A stretch of DNA of 64,000 nucleotides from an uncultured Bacillota bacterium (GTDB taxonomy: Bacteria; Bacillota; Clostridia; Christensenellales; UBA1242): assembly GCA_900551705.1 (NCBI GenBank), contig URWY01000002.1, positions 26,574-90,573 of the forward strand. Direction: 5' to 3'. Below are positions 27,254 through 35,755 of the stretch, piece after piece. A program made the translations under genes and the position numbers. Numbering within the stretch: position 1 is the first letter of the stretch; each line of letters opens with the position of its first letter. The notes under the pieces were generated by a model. That model did no database searches. It was not told where the DNA came from and saw nothing but the letters and a program-made list of their open reading frames with translations.

Positions 27254-27688
27254 CTAGTCCCTACTTGCTATTTCTTTGATTTTCTTTTGAAGTTCTGATA
27301 GTAATTTTCCACATTGCTCAATTTCTTCTTCGCTGAAACAACTAAAAATCTCGTTTTCAACTTTTTTCTTTTTTGCGTTGATTTTACGCTCTATTTCATG
27401 CGCCTTTTCAGTTGGTAAAATGATATTCACTCTGCTGTCTTTTTCAGATGGTTTTCTAACAATAAAACCACTTTTCTCCAAATTAGATATTATGCTGGAA
27501 ACGGAAGATTTGCGAACATTGCCAAAATTTTCTATATCTTTTTGAGTTATTTCTCCCTTTTTGCTTTGTTTCAAAACAAACCCCAAAATAAAAAATTGTT
27601 TTCCAGTTAGCCCATATTTTAAAGCAACAGAGCCAAAAATTCTATTCAAACTGTTTTCAATTTTCCTTAAATTTTCAACTATCAACAT
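27254..27688 (-). CDS. MarR-family transcriptional regulator
   Basis: A 144-residue winged-helix repressor-type protein. The recognition region is EITQKDIENFGNVRKSSVSS and the wing RKPSEKDSRVNIILPTEKA carries the family's Asp-x-Arg. It heads an operon with the two exporter genes, the usual layout for drug-responsive efflux. The ATG at 27688 follows GGAG. A near-palindrome (27705-27718) just upstream is a likely operator, so autoregulation and induction by an exporter substrate are inferred. Confidence 0.92.
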   Translation of the reverse strand: MLIVENLRKIENSLNRIFGSVALKYGLTGKQFFILGFVLKQSKKGEITQKDIENFGNVRKSSVSSIISNLEKSGFIVRKPSEKDSRVNIILPTEKAHEIERKINAKKKKVENEIFSCFSEEEIEQCGKLLSELQKKIKEIASRD

Positions 27689-27704
27689 TTCAAACTCCAA
27701 AATA

Positions 27705-27718
27705 GTTAGAATTCGAAC
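27705..27718. promoter_or_regulatory. Candidate MarR operator palindrome
   Basis: GTTAGAATTCGAAC is an imperfect palindrome (one mismatched pair in each half) 16 nt upstream of the marR start codon. Confidence 0.5.
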
Positions 27719-27837
27719 CAATTATATACAAAATTTTGCCAATGTCAAGTGTTTTTTTGTAGAAATTTTAAAATTTTTTTAACTATTTATTTCATAAAAT
27801 CATAATAAAAATTTATAAATGACAAATAATAGATTTT

Positions 27838-30117
27838 GTGAAAAAGGTTTTTAAGTTGACCAGTATAATAGTTGCGTGTTTGCTAGCGCTTATGCTAATA
27901 GCGTTTGCTATTATTTTTGTCATTTTTTCAACACAAGCAAAGAAAGAAGTTTTTGACAGCACAAAACTTGCAACTTCATCTTTCCAAATTGAAGTTTATG
28001 ATGAAACTGGTAATTTAATTACAGATAAAAACCAATTTAATAACCAACATATCAGCATAAAAGACCTTAACCCGAATACAATCGCCGCGTTTATATCCAT
28101 AGAGGACAAAAATTTCTATAATCATTCTGGCGTAAACTATAAAAGAATGTTAAAAGCACTTGTTAAAAATTTAACCAGCGGCAAAGTTAAAGAAGGTGCA
28201 TCAACAATTTCTCAACAATTAATTAAAAACACACACTTGTCAAGCGAACGAACCTATGAAAGGAAGATAAAAGAAATCTTTTTAGCAAAAGAAATGGAAA
28301 GACAGGTGTCCAAAGACGATATTTTGGAAAGTTATTTAAATATTATTTATTATGGAAACAATATTTATGGCATTGAAAATGCTGCAAGATTTTATTTTTC
28401 TAAGCCAGCAAGCGAATTAAATTTACAGCAAAGCGCAACACTTGCTGGAATGATAAAATCGCCAGGCAACTACTGCCCCATCACCAATGCTGAAAAGTGC
28501 AAAAACAGGCGCAATTTGGTGCTAAGCGAAATGCTAAAAGATGGCAAAATCAGCCAAGACGAGTACGAAAAAGCAAAAAATACGGATTTGGAGCTCAACA
28601 TTGATGAAAATTTCAATAATGGTCAAAATTCATATAGCCAAGCAGCAATAGATGAAGCACGCAAAATTTTAAATATTCCAACAAAACAAATTGCACTTGG
28701 GAAATACAAGATTTATACATATCAAAATCCAAACAAACAAGCCGCACTCGAAAAAGCACTCAAAAATCAGTTCTCCGAAGTTGGAAAACACGACATTGCT
28801 GGCATTTCAATAAATAATTCAACATTTGGCGTTGAAGCATATTTTGGCAAAAGTTCATTTTCAATTTTAAATTCAAAACGCCAACCAGGGTCAATTATAA
28901 AACCAATTTTGGTGTATGGCCCTGCAATGAATGAAAATAAAATTTCCCCTTCGACAATGATTTTAGACGACAAAATTGACATCAACGGCTACAAACCAGA
29001 AAATGTCACCAAAACATACTCTGGCTATGTTTCTGTCCGCGAAGCCGTTGCAAAATCAATGAACATTCCAGCAGTCAAAACTTTGTCGTATATCGGCATT
29101 GACAAAGCAAAACGCTATGCTGAAAGATTTGGCATTGAGTTTGACGAAAACGACAACGGTTATGCTCTTGCTCTTGGTGGCATGACCTACGGAACAAATC
29201 TTTTGACACTGACAAACGCCTATGCAAGTTTTGCTAACAACGGCAAATTTAAAACTGCCTGTTTTATAAAAGAAATAAAAGATAAGAACAATAAAACTAT
29301 TTATACTAGTCAAAAACCCTACGACCAAATCCTGCGTGAAGATGCAAACTATTTAACTCTTGAAACATTGTTTGAAAGTGCAAAAACTGGAACTGCAAAA
29401 AGGCTATCCGACTTGCCTTACCAGATTGCTTCCAAAACTGGAACAGTTGGTAAAGGCGCATCAAACGGAGACGCCTATAACTTGGCAGTCACCACCGAAG
29501 ATAGTGTTGGAGTTTGGGTTGGCAACTTAAAAGGCGAAGAAATTGGTTCAATAACTGGCGGCATCTTGCCAACCTATGTTGTGAAAGATTATTTCAAAGA
29601 CATCTATAAAAAACATACGCCAAAAGATTTTGAGATTCCTTCTTCAATCGCCGAAGTTGAGATTGATAGTTTGGAACTTGAAAACAATCACATCGTTGTA
29701 AAAGCAAACGATTATATTCCAGAAAGATATAAAACAACGGCTCATTTTTCAAAGTTTAATTTGCCAAGTGAAATGTCGAATAACTTTTTAGAAATACAAT
29801 CTCCAACGCTAACTGGCAAAGTTGAGAACGGAAATGTTGTGCTCGAATTTGACGCAGAAAATTATTTAAAATATGATTTATATAAAATCGAAAATAATAA
29901 TGAAAAATTAATAAAATCATTTGATGGAATTAGTGGAAAATTAAATTACACAGCACCATTTGGAAAAAATAAAAGCGAAAAATATTATTTAAAAACAAAA
30001 ATAAAAAATTATGCAACTGGTCAAGAAATTGAAAGCGAACCATCAAAAATAATTGAATTAATAAAAACTTCTAAAAACGCTGTGGCCACTGATAATTCTA
30101 ATAAATGGTATATTTAA
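27838..30117 (+). CDS. Class A penicillin-binding protein (transglycosylase/transpeptidase)
   Basis: A bifunctional peptidoglycan synthase of 759 residues. An N-terminal membrane helix (~10-32) precedes the GT51 domain with SIEDKNFYNHSGVNYKRM (catalytic Glu), KEGASTISQQLIKN and YLNIIYYG. The transpeptidase domain has the SxxK Ser in PGSIIKP (~residue 354), SMN, and SKTGTVGKG. About 170 residues of beta-rich C-terminal extension follow. The start is GTG at 27838 with no Shine-Dalgarno site; an AATAAT ends 7 nt before it, so leaderless translation is possible. Stand-alone gene. Confidence 0.95.
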   Translation: MKKVFKLTSIIVACLLALMLIAFAIIFVIFSTQAKKEVFDSTKLATSSFQIEVYDETGNLITDKNQFNNQHISIKDLNPNTIAAFISIEDKNFYNHSGVNYKRMLKALVKNLTSGKVKEGASTISQQLIKNTHLSSERTYERKIKEIFLAKEMERQVSKDDILESYLNIIYYGNNIYGIENAARFYFSKPASELNLQQSATLAGMIKSPGNYCPITNAEKCKNRRNLVLSEMLKDGKISQDEYEKAKNTDLELNIDENFNNGQNSYSQAAIDEARKILNIPTKQIALGKYKIYTYQNPNKQAALEKALKNQFSEVGKHDIAGISINNSTFGVEAYFGKSSFSILNSKRQPGSIIKPILVYGPAMNENKISPSTMILDDKIDINGYKPENVTKTYSGYVSVREAVAKSMNIPAVKTLSYIGIDKAKRYAERFGIEFDENDNGYALALGGMTYGTNLLTLTNAYASFANNGKFKTACFIKEIKDKNNKTIYTSQKPYDQILREDANYLTLETLFESAKTGTAKRLSDLPYQIASKTGTVGKGASNGDAYNLAVTTEDSVGVWVGNLKGEEIGSITGGILPTYVVKDYFKDIYKKHTPKDFEIPSSIAEVEIDSLELENNHIVVKANDYIPERYKTTAHFSKFNLPSEMSNNFLEIQSPTLTGKVENGNVVLEFDAENYLKYDLYKIENNNEKLIKSFDGISGKLNYTAPFGKNKSEKYYLKTKIKNYATGQEIESEPSKIIELIKTSKNAVATDNSNKWYI

Positions 30118-30297
30118 AAAAATCATTAATTATTAATTTAATTAATGATTTTATTTTTATTTTTTTACATAATTAATTATTTATTTAATTATTTATTTTT
30201 AAAATATTTATTTTATTTTTTTGAAATATTTTTATTTATTAATTTTTTATTTTATTTTTTATTTTATTTTTTATAATTTTTTAATATTTTTTTCAAA
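30118..30297. other. 180-bp tract made almost only of A and T
   Basis: Between the PBP and tsaD stops only about five bases are G or C. It begins with a long hairpin (arms AATCATTAATTA and its complement, about 30120-30151) and T run, a terminator for the PBP gene. The rest is T-rich on the plus strand, with several TTTTATTTTATT-like units. No gene is seen. Confidence 0.8.
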
Positions 30298-31356
30298 TTA
30301 TAAAGCGATGGTAGGTTTTGCGGTTAATGATAAATCTGACAAACCTTCACCTGCTTTAATCATAAAATAACCAGCCGAGCCAATCATCGCGCCATTATCT
30401 GTGCAATATTTTAAACTTGGGAAGAAAACATCAATTTGATTTTTCTTGCACTCTGCTGTAAGTGTTTCTCTTAAAAAACTATTTGCAGATACGCCGCCAG
30501 CAACAACAAGTTTTTTCATACCTTTTTCTTTGCAAGCTTTAATTGCTTTTGTAGCCAATTCTTTTACAACCGCAGTTTGAAAACTTGCACAAATATCATC
30601 TATTGGCAACTTTTCATTTGGATTTTTTTGTTTCAAATTATGAACATAATTTATAACTGCAGTTTTAATTCCACTAAAACTGAAATTCAAACTATCTGTC
30701 ATAATGTCGTGCGTAAATTTGATGTTGCTTTCTCCATTTTTCGCATGTTTGTCAACTTCTGGCCCGCCAGGATAACAAAGCCCCAAAACACGAGCAACTT
30801 TGTCAAACGCTTCTCCAGCGGCATCGTCAACAGTTGTTCCAATTAGTTCGTGATGTGTGTAGTTAACTATATTTAAAAGCGCAGTATGTCCGCCACTGAC
30901 CATTAAACAAATAAATGGTGGTTCAAGAGTTTTTTCAGTTATATAATTTGCTGCAATGTGCCCTTTTATATGACTGACCGCAATCAAAGGAAGTTGAAGA
31001 CTGAACGCCAAAGTCTTTGCAAAATTCACTCCAACCATAAGTGCCCCAACAAGACCTGCGCCATAAGTGACAGCAATTGCATCAATATCTTTTTCCGAAA
31101 CATTAGCGTCAGCAAGTGCCTGTTTATAAACATTTGAAACTGCTAAAATATGATTTCTTGAAGCAATTTCTGGAACAACGCCGCCGTAAAGTCTATGAAT
31201 TTCAATTTGGCTAGCAACAACATTTGAAAGCACTTCCCTGCCGTTTTTAACAACTGCGATTGATGTTTCATCGCAAGAACTTTCAACCGATAATACAATT
31301 ATGTCTTTCTTGTCCTTTAACTTTTCAAATTTTTGTTTTGCTATTTCAAAATACAT
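30298..31356 (-). CDS. tsaD: tRNA N6-adenosine threonylcarbamoyltransferase
   Basis: Transfers threonylcarbamoyl to A37 of ANN-decoding tRNAs, with TsaB and TsaE. The 352-residue ASKHA-fold protein has VESSCDETSIAVV, GGVVPEIASRNH, and the metal site HIKGHIAANYI, then MVSGGHTALL and DDAAGEAFDKVAR. The start at 31356 follows a GGGGGA site; earlier in-frame codons lie inside the upstream gene, whose stop is one base away. TsaB/TsaE genes are not in the window. Confidence 0.97.
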   Translation of the reverse strand: MYFEIAKQKFEKLKDKKDIIVLSVESSCDETSIAVVKNGREVLSNVVASQIEIHRLYGGVVPEIASRNHILAVSNVYKQALADANVSEKDIDAIAVTYGAGLVGALMVGVNFAKTLAFSLQLPLIAVSHIKGHIAANYITEKTLEPPFICLMVSGGHTALLNIVNYTHHELIGTTVDDAAGEAFDKVARVLGLCYPGGPEVDKHAKNGESNIKFTHDIMTDSLNFSFSGIKTAVINYVHNLKQKNPNEKLPIDDICASFQTAVVKELATKAIKACKEKGMKKLVVAGGVSANSFLRETLTAECKKNQIDVFFPSLKYCTDNGAMIGSAGYFMIKAGEGLSDLSLTAKPTIAL

Positions 31357-31357
31357 A

Positions 31358-31948
31358 TTATTCCCCCATTTCTGCACTTTTTCGTTCAATAATTAAGTTT
31401 AAGTCTTGCGATTTTTTAATTAAATTTATGTCTACATTTTTATTTGAAACATAATAAGCTTTAATGGACGAAATATTAATATGTGGCACCACAATTAACG
31501 AATCGTAAAAACTTTTTGGCTTGCAAATTTCTGATAATTGTTTTTCTTCATATTGATTGAACTTAACGGCTGCATTGATAAATTCTTCGTCACTTGCCCC
31601 ACGAGCTTTTTGAAATAATGTTTTGTCCATGTCAATTTTTTTCTTCACATAATTGTAAAACTCGTCAGCATCTATTTTTAAGTAATCGTTATCATTATGC
31701 TCAAAAGCTATCATAACGCTGTCATCATCTAAATAATTTTTACATTCAGCAGGAGTTGCGAAAGCACAAATTGAATCTTCCATCCATTCTTCTTTGTCAA
31801 GATAAGATAACACGCTTGGCAAGTCATAAGTAAAATTATCATGATAAGTCCCGGCTAAGTCGTCACATTCAATACTGCCAAATTTATTTTGATTTTTTGC
31901 TATTTTTTCAAAAAATACATAGTTTGGAATCAAACAATATAATCTCAT
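31358..31948 (-). CDS. Hypothetical protein between prfB and tsaD
   Basis: A 196-residue soluble protein rich in Asp, Asn and Tyr with no motif I recognise. It starts at an ATG preceded by GGAGGAG inside the end of prfB and ends one base before tsaD, so it is translated from the prfB-tsaD operon. Segments such as SYLDKEEWMEDSICAFATPA and DDDSVMIAFEHNDNDYLKID suggest an acidic alpha/beta domain. Function unknown. Confidence 0.8.
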   Translation of the reverse strand: MRLYCLIPNYVFFEKIAKNQNKFGSIECDDLAGTYHDNFTYDLPSVLSYLDKEEWMEDSICAFATPAECKNYLDDDSVMIAFEHNDNDYLKIDADEFYNYVKKKIDMDKTLFQKARGASDEEFINAAVKFNQYEEKQLSEICKPKSFYDSLIVVPHINISSIKAYYVSNKNVDINLIKKSQDLNLIIERKSAEMGE

Positions 31949-31949
31949 A

Positions 31950-33072
31950 TTACTCCTCCGTTTTTTTATTGCTTTTTATCAAATAATCGTTAATAAATGG
32001 TTGCAAGTCGCCGTCCATGACGCCGTAAACATCGCTGGTTTCATAGTTTGTTCTATGGTCTTTAACCATTGAATATGGGTGAAAAACATACGACCTGATT
32101 TGACTGCCCCACTCAATTTTTTTGAGTTCTCCACGAATTGATGAAAGTTTTTCCATCTCTTCACTTTCTTTTTTATCTGCAAGTTTTGCTCTAAGCATTT
32201 TCATGCAAGTTTCACGATTTTGAATTTGACTTCTTTCGGTTTGGCAAGAAACAACAATCCCAGTTGGAATATGTGTAATTCTTATCGCTGACTCTGTTTT
32301 ATTAATATGTTGACCGCCTGCACCACTGCTACGATATGTGTCAATTTTCAAATCTTCGCTGCGAATTTCAGGCATTTCGCTTTCTTCAATCTCTGGCATA
32401 ACTTCAACACTGGCAAAACTTGTATGCCTACGAGCATTCGCATCAAAAGGAGATATTCTAACAAGCCTATGCACTCCCTTTTCGCATTTTAAATAACCAT
32501 AAGCATTTTCGCCATTAATAGAAAAAGTCACACTTTTAATTCCCGCTTCATCACCATCAAGCAAATTTAAAACTTCCATTTTAAAACCTTGCTTTTCGGC
32601 ATACATGGAATACATTCTAAAAAGCATTTGTGCCCAGTCCTGTGCTTCCGTGCCACCTGCCCCAGAATGAATTGTCAAAATAGCATTGTGCGAATCATAT
32701 TTTCCATTTAGCATTGTTTCAATTCTGAGTTCTTCTTTCTTTTTTGTTAAATTTTGAAGCTCATTCAAAAGTTCGTCATAGAACTCTTTCGCTTCACTAT
32801 CTGAACAACTTTCGCTTAACTCAATTAAAGTTTCGCAGTCGTTTAACTTACTTTCAAAATTCTTAATGCCTTCAAATTTATCTTCAACATATTTGAGTTC
32901 TTTGCCAACACGCTCTGCCGCTTTCATATCTTGCCAAAAGCCGTCACTTTGTTGTTCTTTTTTTAATTCATCAATTTTGTTTTTTAAACCGACTGGGTCA
33001 AAGACACTCCTTAATATACTGGAATTGTTCTCTTAACTCTTTAAGTTTTAATTTTTCATTTTCAACAATCAT
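31950..33072 (-). CDS. prfB: Peptide chain release factor 2, with programmed +1 frameshift
   Basis: Ends translation at UGA and UAA. The gene starts at an ATG at 33072 (AGGTG upstream) and reads 24 codons to an in-frame TGA at 33000-32998. After a +1 shift it continues as D-P-V-G-L to 31950. The main body has the GGAGGTEAQDWAQML segment and the peptidyl-transferase GGQ in RSSGAGGQHINKT. The SPF-type specificity region is not clearly seen by eye. A TTGACT-16-TATAAT promoter lies just upstream. The downstream genes are an unknown protein and tsaD. Confidence 0.96.
32996..33012 (-). promoter_or_regulatory. prfB autoregulatory +1 frameshift site
   Basis: The mRNA reads AAG GAG TGT CTT TGA C. The in-frame UGA follows a slippery CTT and is preceded by a Shine-Dalgarno-like AAGGAG three bases upstream of the CTT. 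This is the classical RF2 arrangement: low RF2 leaves UGA unread and favours the shift. Confidence 0.95.
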
Positions 33073-33118
33073 TTTACACCTAATATAATTATATAATTTT
33101 TGACATTAAAGTCAACAT

Positions 33119-35098
33119 TTAAAAATTTTGCTTTTCCGACTGCAAAACAAGTTTGTTTGTTGCTCTTGTGACTATGTTATATAGAATGTTTTTATCAAGT
33201 TTATTTTTTAAATCATAGTCGTCTAAATTTGCAACAATAACTTCTTCAAATTCAATACCTTTTACATTGTTTACACTTGCAACTAAAAGCTTACCATTTT
33301 CAAATTTGTTCAAAGTGCAATCAATTTGATTTTTTAATTTTGAGTAAAATTCATTCGCCGATCTTTCGTCTTTACACAAAATTGCCCTGCTTTCAAATTT
33401 TGAATTTCCCAAAAATTTAATAAGTTCAGTTGATTTAACAAACTCAACTTTGTCGCCATCTCTATCAAAATTTTTACTGCCAACATCTTTAACCTTGCTT
33501 GCAAATTCAGAAATCTGATTTGTCATTCTGTATGATTTTGTAAGATAAATCACTTCGCCAAGATTGCAAAATTCTGACAATTTCTTTAAATAGATTTCAT
33601 CTAAGTTTTTAAAAATTGATTGGTTTACATCGCCCAACACAATCCAATTACACGAGCAAATTTCTTTCAATAGTTCAAAATGTAGAGGGCTGTATTCTTG
33701 AAATTCATCAACTATTAGAACTTTGACTTCATTCTTTTTTTCAAGTCCATAAAAATAATTTGCTAAATATAAAATTGCAATCAAATCATCAAAATTAACT
33801 GAAATTTTGCCATTTTTATAATTTTTTTCTAGTTTTTTATTAATTTTTTCATTATTTTTATAAAATTCAACCAAAACATCGTAAATATTTCCAAATGTAT
33901 ACATTGAATATAAATTGCTAAGCGCCCTGCTTTTTGCTTGGCTTGGGATATTTAAAATATCGCAAACATACTCGCTAATATTCGCAAGCCTTTCCGCTGG
34001 TTGCAATGCGCTAAATTTGTTCGTGAAGATATTCTCAATATCAGAAGCAGAAAAAACATCTTCTCCAAGTTTGATATCAGTTGCAACAAAATATTTGTTT
34101 TCATTTTGTTTCAAAAACTTTTTTAAATCACAAACAAATTCAAATGAGTTCTTATATAAATAATCTTGCAATGCGACATTGTCTTTCAAAAGTCTTTCGC
34201 TCATTTCTTGACTTGATTCATAAGAAAATCCTTCCAACTGCTCATGTGCGAAATCAACAAAAGTTATACTGTTAATTGAATGTTCGCCAAGTTCTGGTAA
34301 AACATTTTCAATATATTTTGAAAACAAGTCCGAATGAGAAATTACAAGCAAGTTTTCACTTGTCAATTCCTTTCTCATTGAATACAACAAAAATGCAGCG
34401 CGGTGAAGTGCTATTGAAGTTTTTCCGCTTCCAGCAACACCTTGAACAAGCATATTTTTCAAATCTGGTTCACGAATTATAACATTTTGCTCTTTTTGAA
34501 TTGTTGCAACAATGTCTTTCATCTTGTCAGTTTTCGCACTTGCAAGTTCACTTTTTAAAATCTCATCGCCAACAGTTAAGGAACTATCAAAGGCATAAAT
34601 GATTTTATCTTCCTTAACTTTATACTGCCTTTTTGCTAAAATTTCACCTTCAACTCGACCTTCTTCACAATTATAACCCGCATGACCAAGTTCATAATCG
34701 TAATACATCGATGAAATCGGAGCACGCCAATCGCAGACAAGTGGATAAGAATTTTGACCAACAAAACCAGTTTTACCAACATAAACATTATGGAAGCCAT
34801 TGTCAGAAGTAAACTTAAAACTGCCAAAATAGCAAGATTTTTTCAAAATTTCAAGCAACATCTTTCTTCTTTTCAACATTTCTGATGCAAGTTCAAGATT
34901 TTCAAAATATAAATCAGTTGAAGTTTCTTCTTCAACATCCATATCATATATGCTGTCATCTTTATAAGCATAATGCTCTTTTAACGCATTTTCCGCTTGC
35001 CCTACCCTATCAGCCGTATCTTCAATTGCGGTGCAAACTTGTTTATAAACATCTTCAAGATGCTTTTCTTCAACTTTTAATTGTTCTTCATTTATCAT
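33119..35098 (-). CDS. helD: HelD-like superfamily 1 helicase (RNA polymerase recycling)
   Basis: A 659-residue UvrD/Rep-type ATPase. An N-terminal coiled-coil arm (residues 1-90) precedes VGQNSYPLVCDWRAPISSMY, a hallmark of HelD proteins. The helicase core has Walker A LVQGVAGSGKTSIALHR (~residue 225), Walker B VLIVDEFQEYSPL, and motifs around WIVLGDVNQSIF and LTKSYRMT. HelD releases stalled RNA polymerase in Gram-positives. It is somewhat shorter than B. subtilis HelD (774). The ATG at 35098 has no ribosome-binding site and lies 7 nt from a -10 box; a palindrome covers this region. Confidence 0.88.
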   Translation of the reverse strand: MINEEQLKVEEKHLEDVYKQVCTAIEDTADRVGQAENALKEHYAYKDDSIYDMDVEEETSTDLYFENLELASEMLKRRKMLLEILKKSCYFGSFKFTSDNGFHNVYVGKTGFVGQNSYPLVCDWRAPISSMYYDYELGHAGYNCEEGRVEGEILAKRQYKVKEDKIIYAFDSSLTVGDEILKSELASAKTDKMKDIVATIQKEQNVIIREPDLKNMLVQGVAGSGKTSIALHRAAFLLYSMRKELTSENLLVISHSDLFSKYIENVLPELGEHSINSITFVDFAHEQLEGFSYESSQEMSERLLKDNVALQDYLYKNSFEFVCDLKKFLKQNENKYFVATDIKLGEDVFSASDIENIFTNKFSALQPAERLANISEYVCDILNIPSQAKSRALSNLYSMYTFGNIYDVLVEFYKNNEKINKKLEKNYKNGKISVNFDDLIAILYLANYFYGLEKKNEVKVLIVDEFQEYSPLHFELLKEICSCNWIVLGDVNQSIFKNLDEIYLKKLSEFCNLGEVIYLTKSYRMTNQISEFASKVKDVGSKNFDRDGDKVEFVKSTELIKFLGNSKFESRAILCKDERSANEFYSKLKNQIDCTLNKFENGKLLVASVNNVKGIEFEEVIVANLDDYDLKNKLDKNILYNIVTRATNKLVLQSEKQNF

Positions 35099-35134
35099 GT
35101 GATATATATTATCACTTTTAGCACTTTAAGTAAA
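35099..35134 (-). promoter_or_regulatory. Leaderless-type helD promoter with overlapping palindrome
   Basis: On the minus strand TTTACT (35134-35129), a 17-nt spacer and TAATAT (35111-35106) end 7 nt before the ATG. A perfect inverted repeat GTGATA-5-TATCAC (35099-35115) covers the -10 box and start region, a position suited to a repressor. Confidence 0.6.
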
Positions 35135-35163
35135 TAAAAATTTAAAATTAATTAATTAAATTG

Positions 35164-35192
35164 TTGACAACTAAATTAGATTGTGCTATTAT
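35164..35192 (+). promoter_or_regulatory. Promoter of tRNA-Arg
   Basis: TTGACA (35164-35169), a 17-nt spacer, TATTAT (35187-35192). The mature tRNA begins 17 nt downstream. Confidence 0.75.
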
Positions 35193-35208
35193 ACCAATGT
35201 TTTGAAAT

Positions 35209-35285
35209 GCGCTAGTAGCTCAGTTGGATAGAGCAGTGCCCTTCTAAGGCAAAGGTCAGGGGTTCGAATCCCTTCTGGCGCACCA
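35209..35285 (+). tRNA. tRNA-Arg (TCT)
   Basis: Cloverleaf with acceptor GCGCTAG/CTGGCGC, D-arm AGCTCAGTTGGATAGAGC, anticodon TCT in CCCTTCTAAGG, T-arm GGGGTTCGAATCCC, discriminator A and encoded CCA. A structured repeat follows immediately. Confidence 0.96.
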
Positions 35286-35436
35286 AACGCAAATTGTCGG
35301 GCTTTTAGCTCGATTTTTTGTTTATGCAAAAAATGCAGCGCATTGATGCCCGCAATTTGCTTATTACCGACCAAACGCGAAATTGTATTACAATTTCGGT
35401 CGGTACTCTCATGCGAAGTGATTGCTACGAAGATAT
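35286..35436 (+). repeat. Post-tRNA structured repeat element, copy 1
   Basis: About 150 bp that starts directly after the tRNA-Arg CCA and recurs at 36720. It has a terminator-like hairpin CGGGC/GCTCG (35298-35312) plus T run, inside a longer potential stem GCAAATTG/CAATTTGC (35289-35296 with 35353-35360). A second hairpin has outer arms ACCGAC/GTCGGT (35366-35404) and inner arms CGAAATTG/CAATTTCG. A conserved tail (CTCTCATGCGAAG to GAAGATAT) follows. No gene in either strand is credible here. Confidence 0.85.
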
Positions 35437-35534
35437 ACAATAGGAAAAATTATTTAGTTGCGGGGCTTGAACGGAGAGTTAAAAAACTTGCCACTGGCAA
35501 CTTTTTTTTACGCTTAGTTCAAATCCTAATATGC

Positions 35535-35559
35535 AAACAAAAAAAGCCTTTCGGCTTTT
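35535..35559 (-). terminator. Terminator of tRNA-Gln (TTG)
   Basis: Arms AAAAGCC (35542-35548) and GGCTTTT (35553-35559), loop GAAA on the minus strand, then T residues. Confidence 0.85.
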
Positions 35560-35560
35560 C

Positions 35561-35635
35561 TGGCTGGGGTGGCAGGATTTGAACCTACGCATGCGGGAGT
35601 CAAAGTCCCGTGCCTTACCGCTTGGCTACACCCCA
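35561..35635 (-). tRNA. tRNA-Gln (TTG)
   Basis: Minus-strand cloverleaf: acceptor TGGGGTG/CACCCCA, D-arm AGCCAAGCGGTAAGGC, anticodon TTG in GGGACTTTGACTCCC, T-arm with TTCAAAT, discriminator G and encoded CCA. Confidence 0.96.
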
Positions 35636-35710
35636 ATAACAAGTTGCATTATAACATAGTGTTTTGTTAAATGCAAGAATTTTTATCAAATTTATTTAAA
35701 AACTTTTTTA

Positions 35711-35739
35711 TTGACTACTTTTTTTATATATGTTATCAT
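35711..35739 (+). promoter_or_regulatory. Promoter of the nucleoside phosphorylase gene
   Basis: TTGACT (35711-35716), a 17-nt spacer, TATCAT (35734-35739). Initiation should be near 35746, leaving almost no leader. Confidence 0.65.
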
Positions 35740-35755
35740 ACCCATGGAGAAAATT

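Noticed and set aside
35189..35440. A minus-strand open frame with the PEGIRTPDLCLRRALLYPTE segment
   Set aside because: It is the antisense of tRNA-Arg plus the structured repeat. Such 'GIRTPD' peptides are a known annotation artefact of tRNA antisense strands.
35343..35582. A plus-strand 79-codon frame across the first repeat copy
   Set aside because: It runs into the tRNA-Gln antisense sequence and has no ribosome-binding site. The conserved features are RNA stems, not codons.
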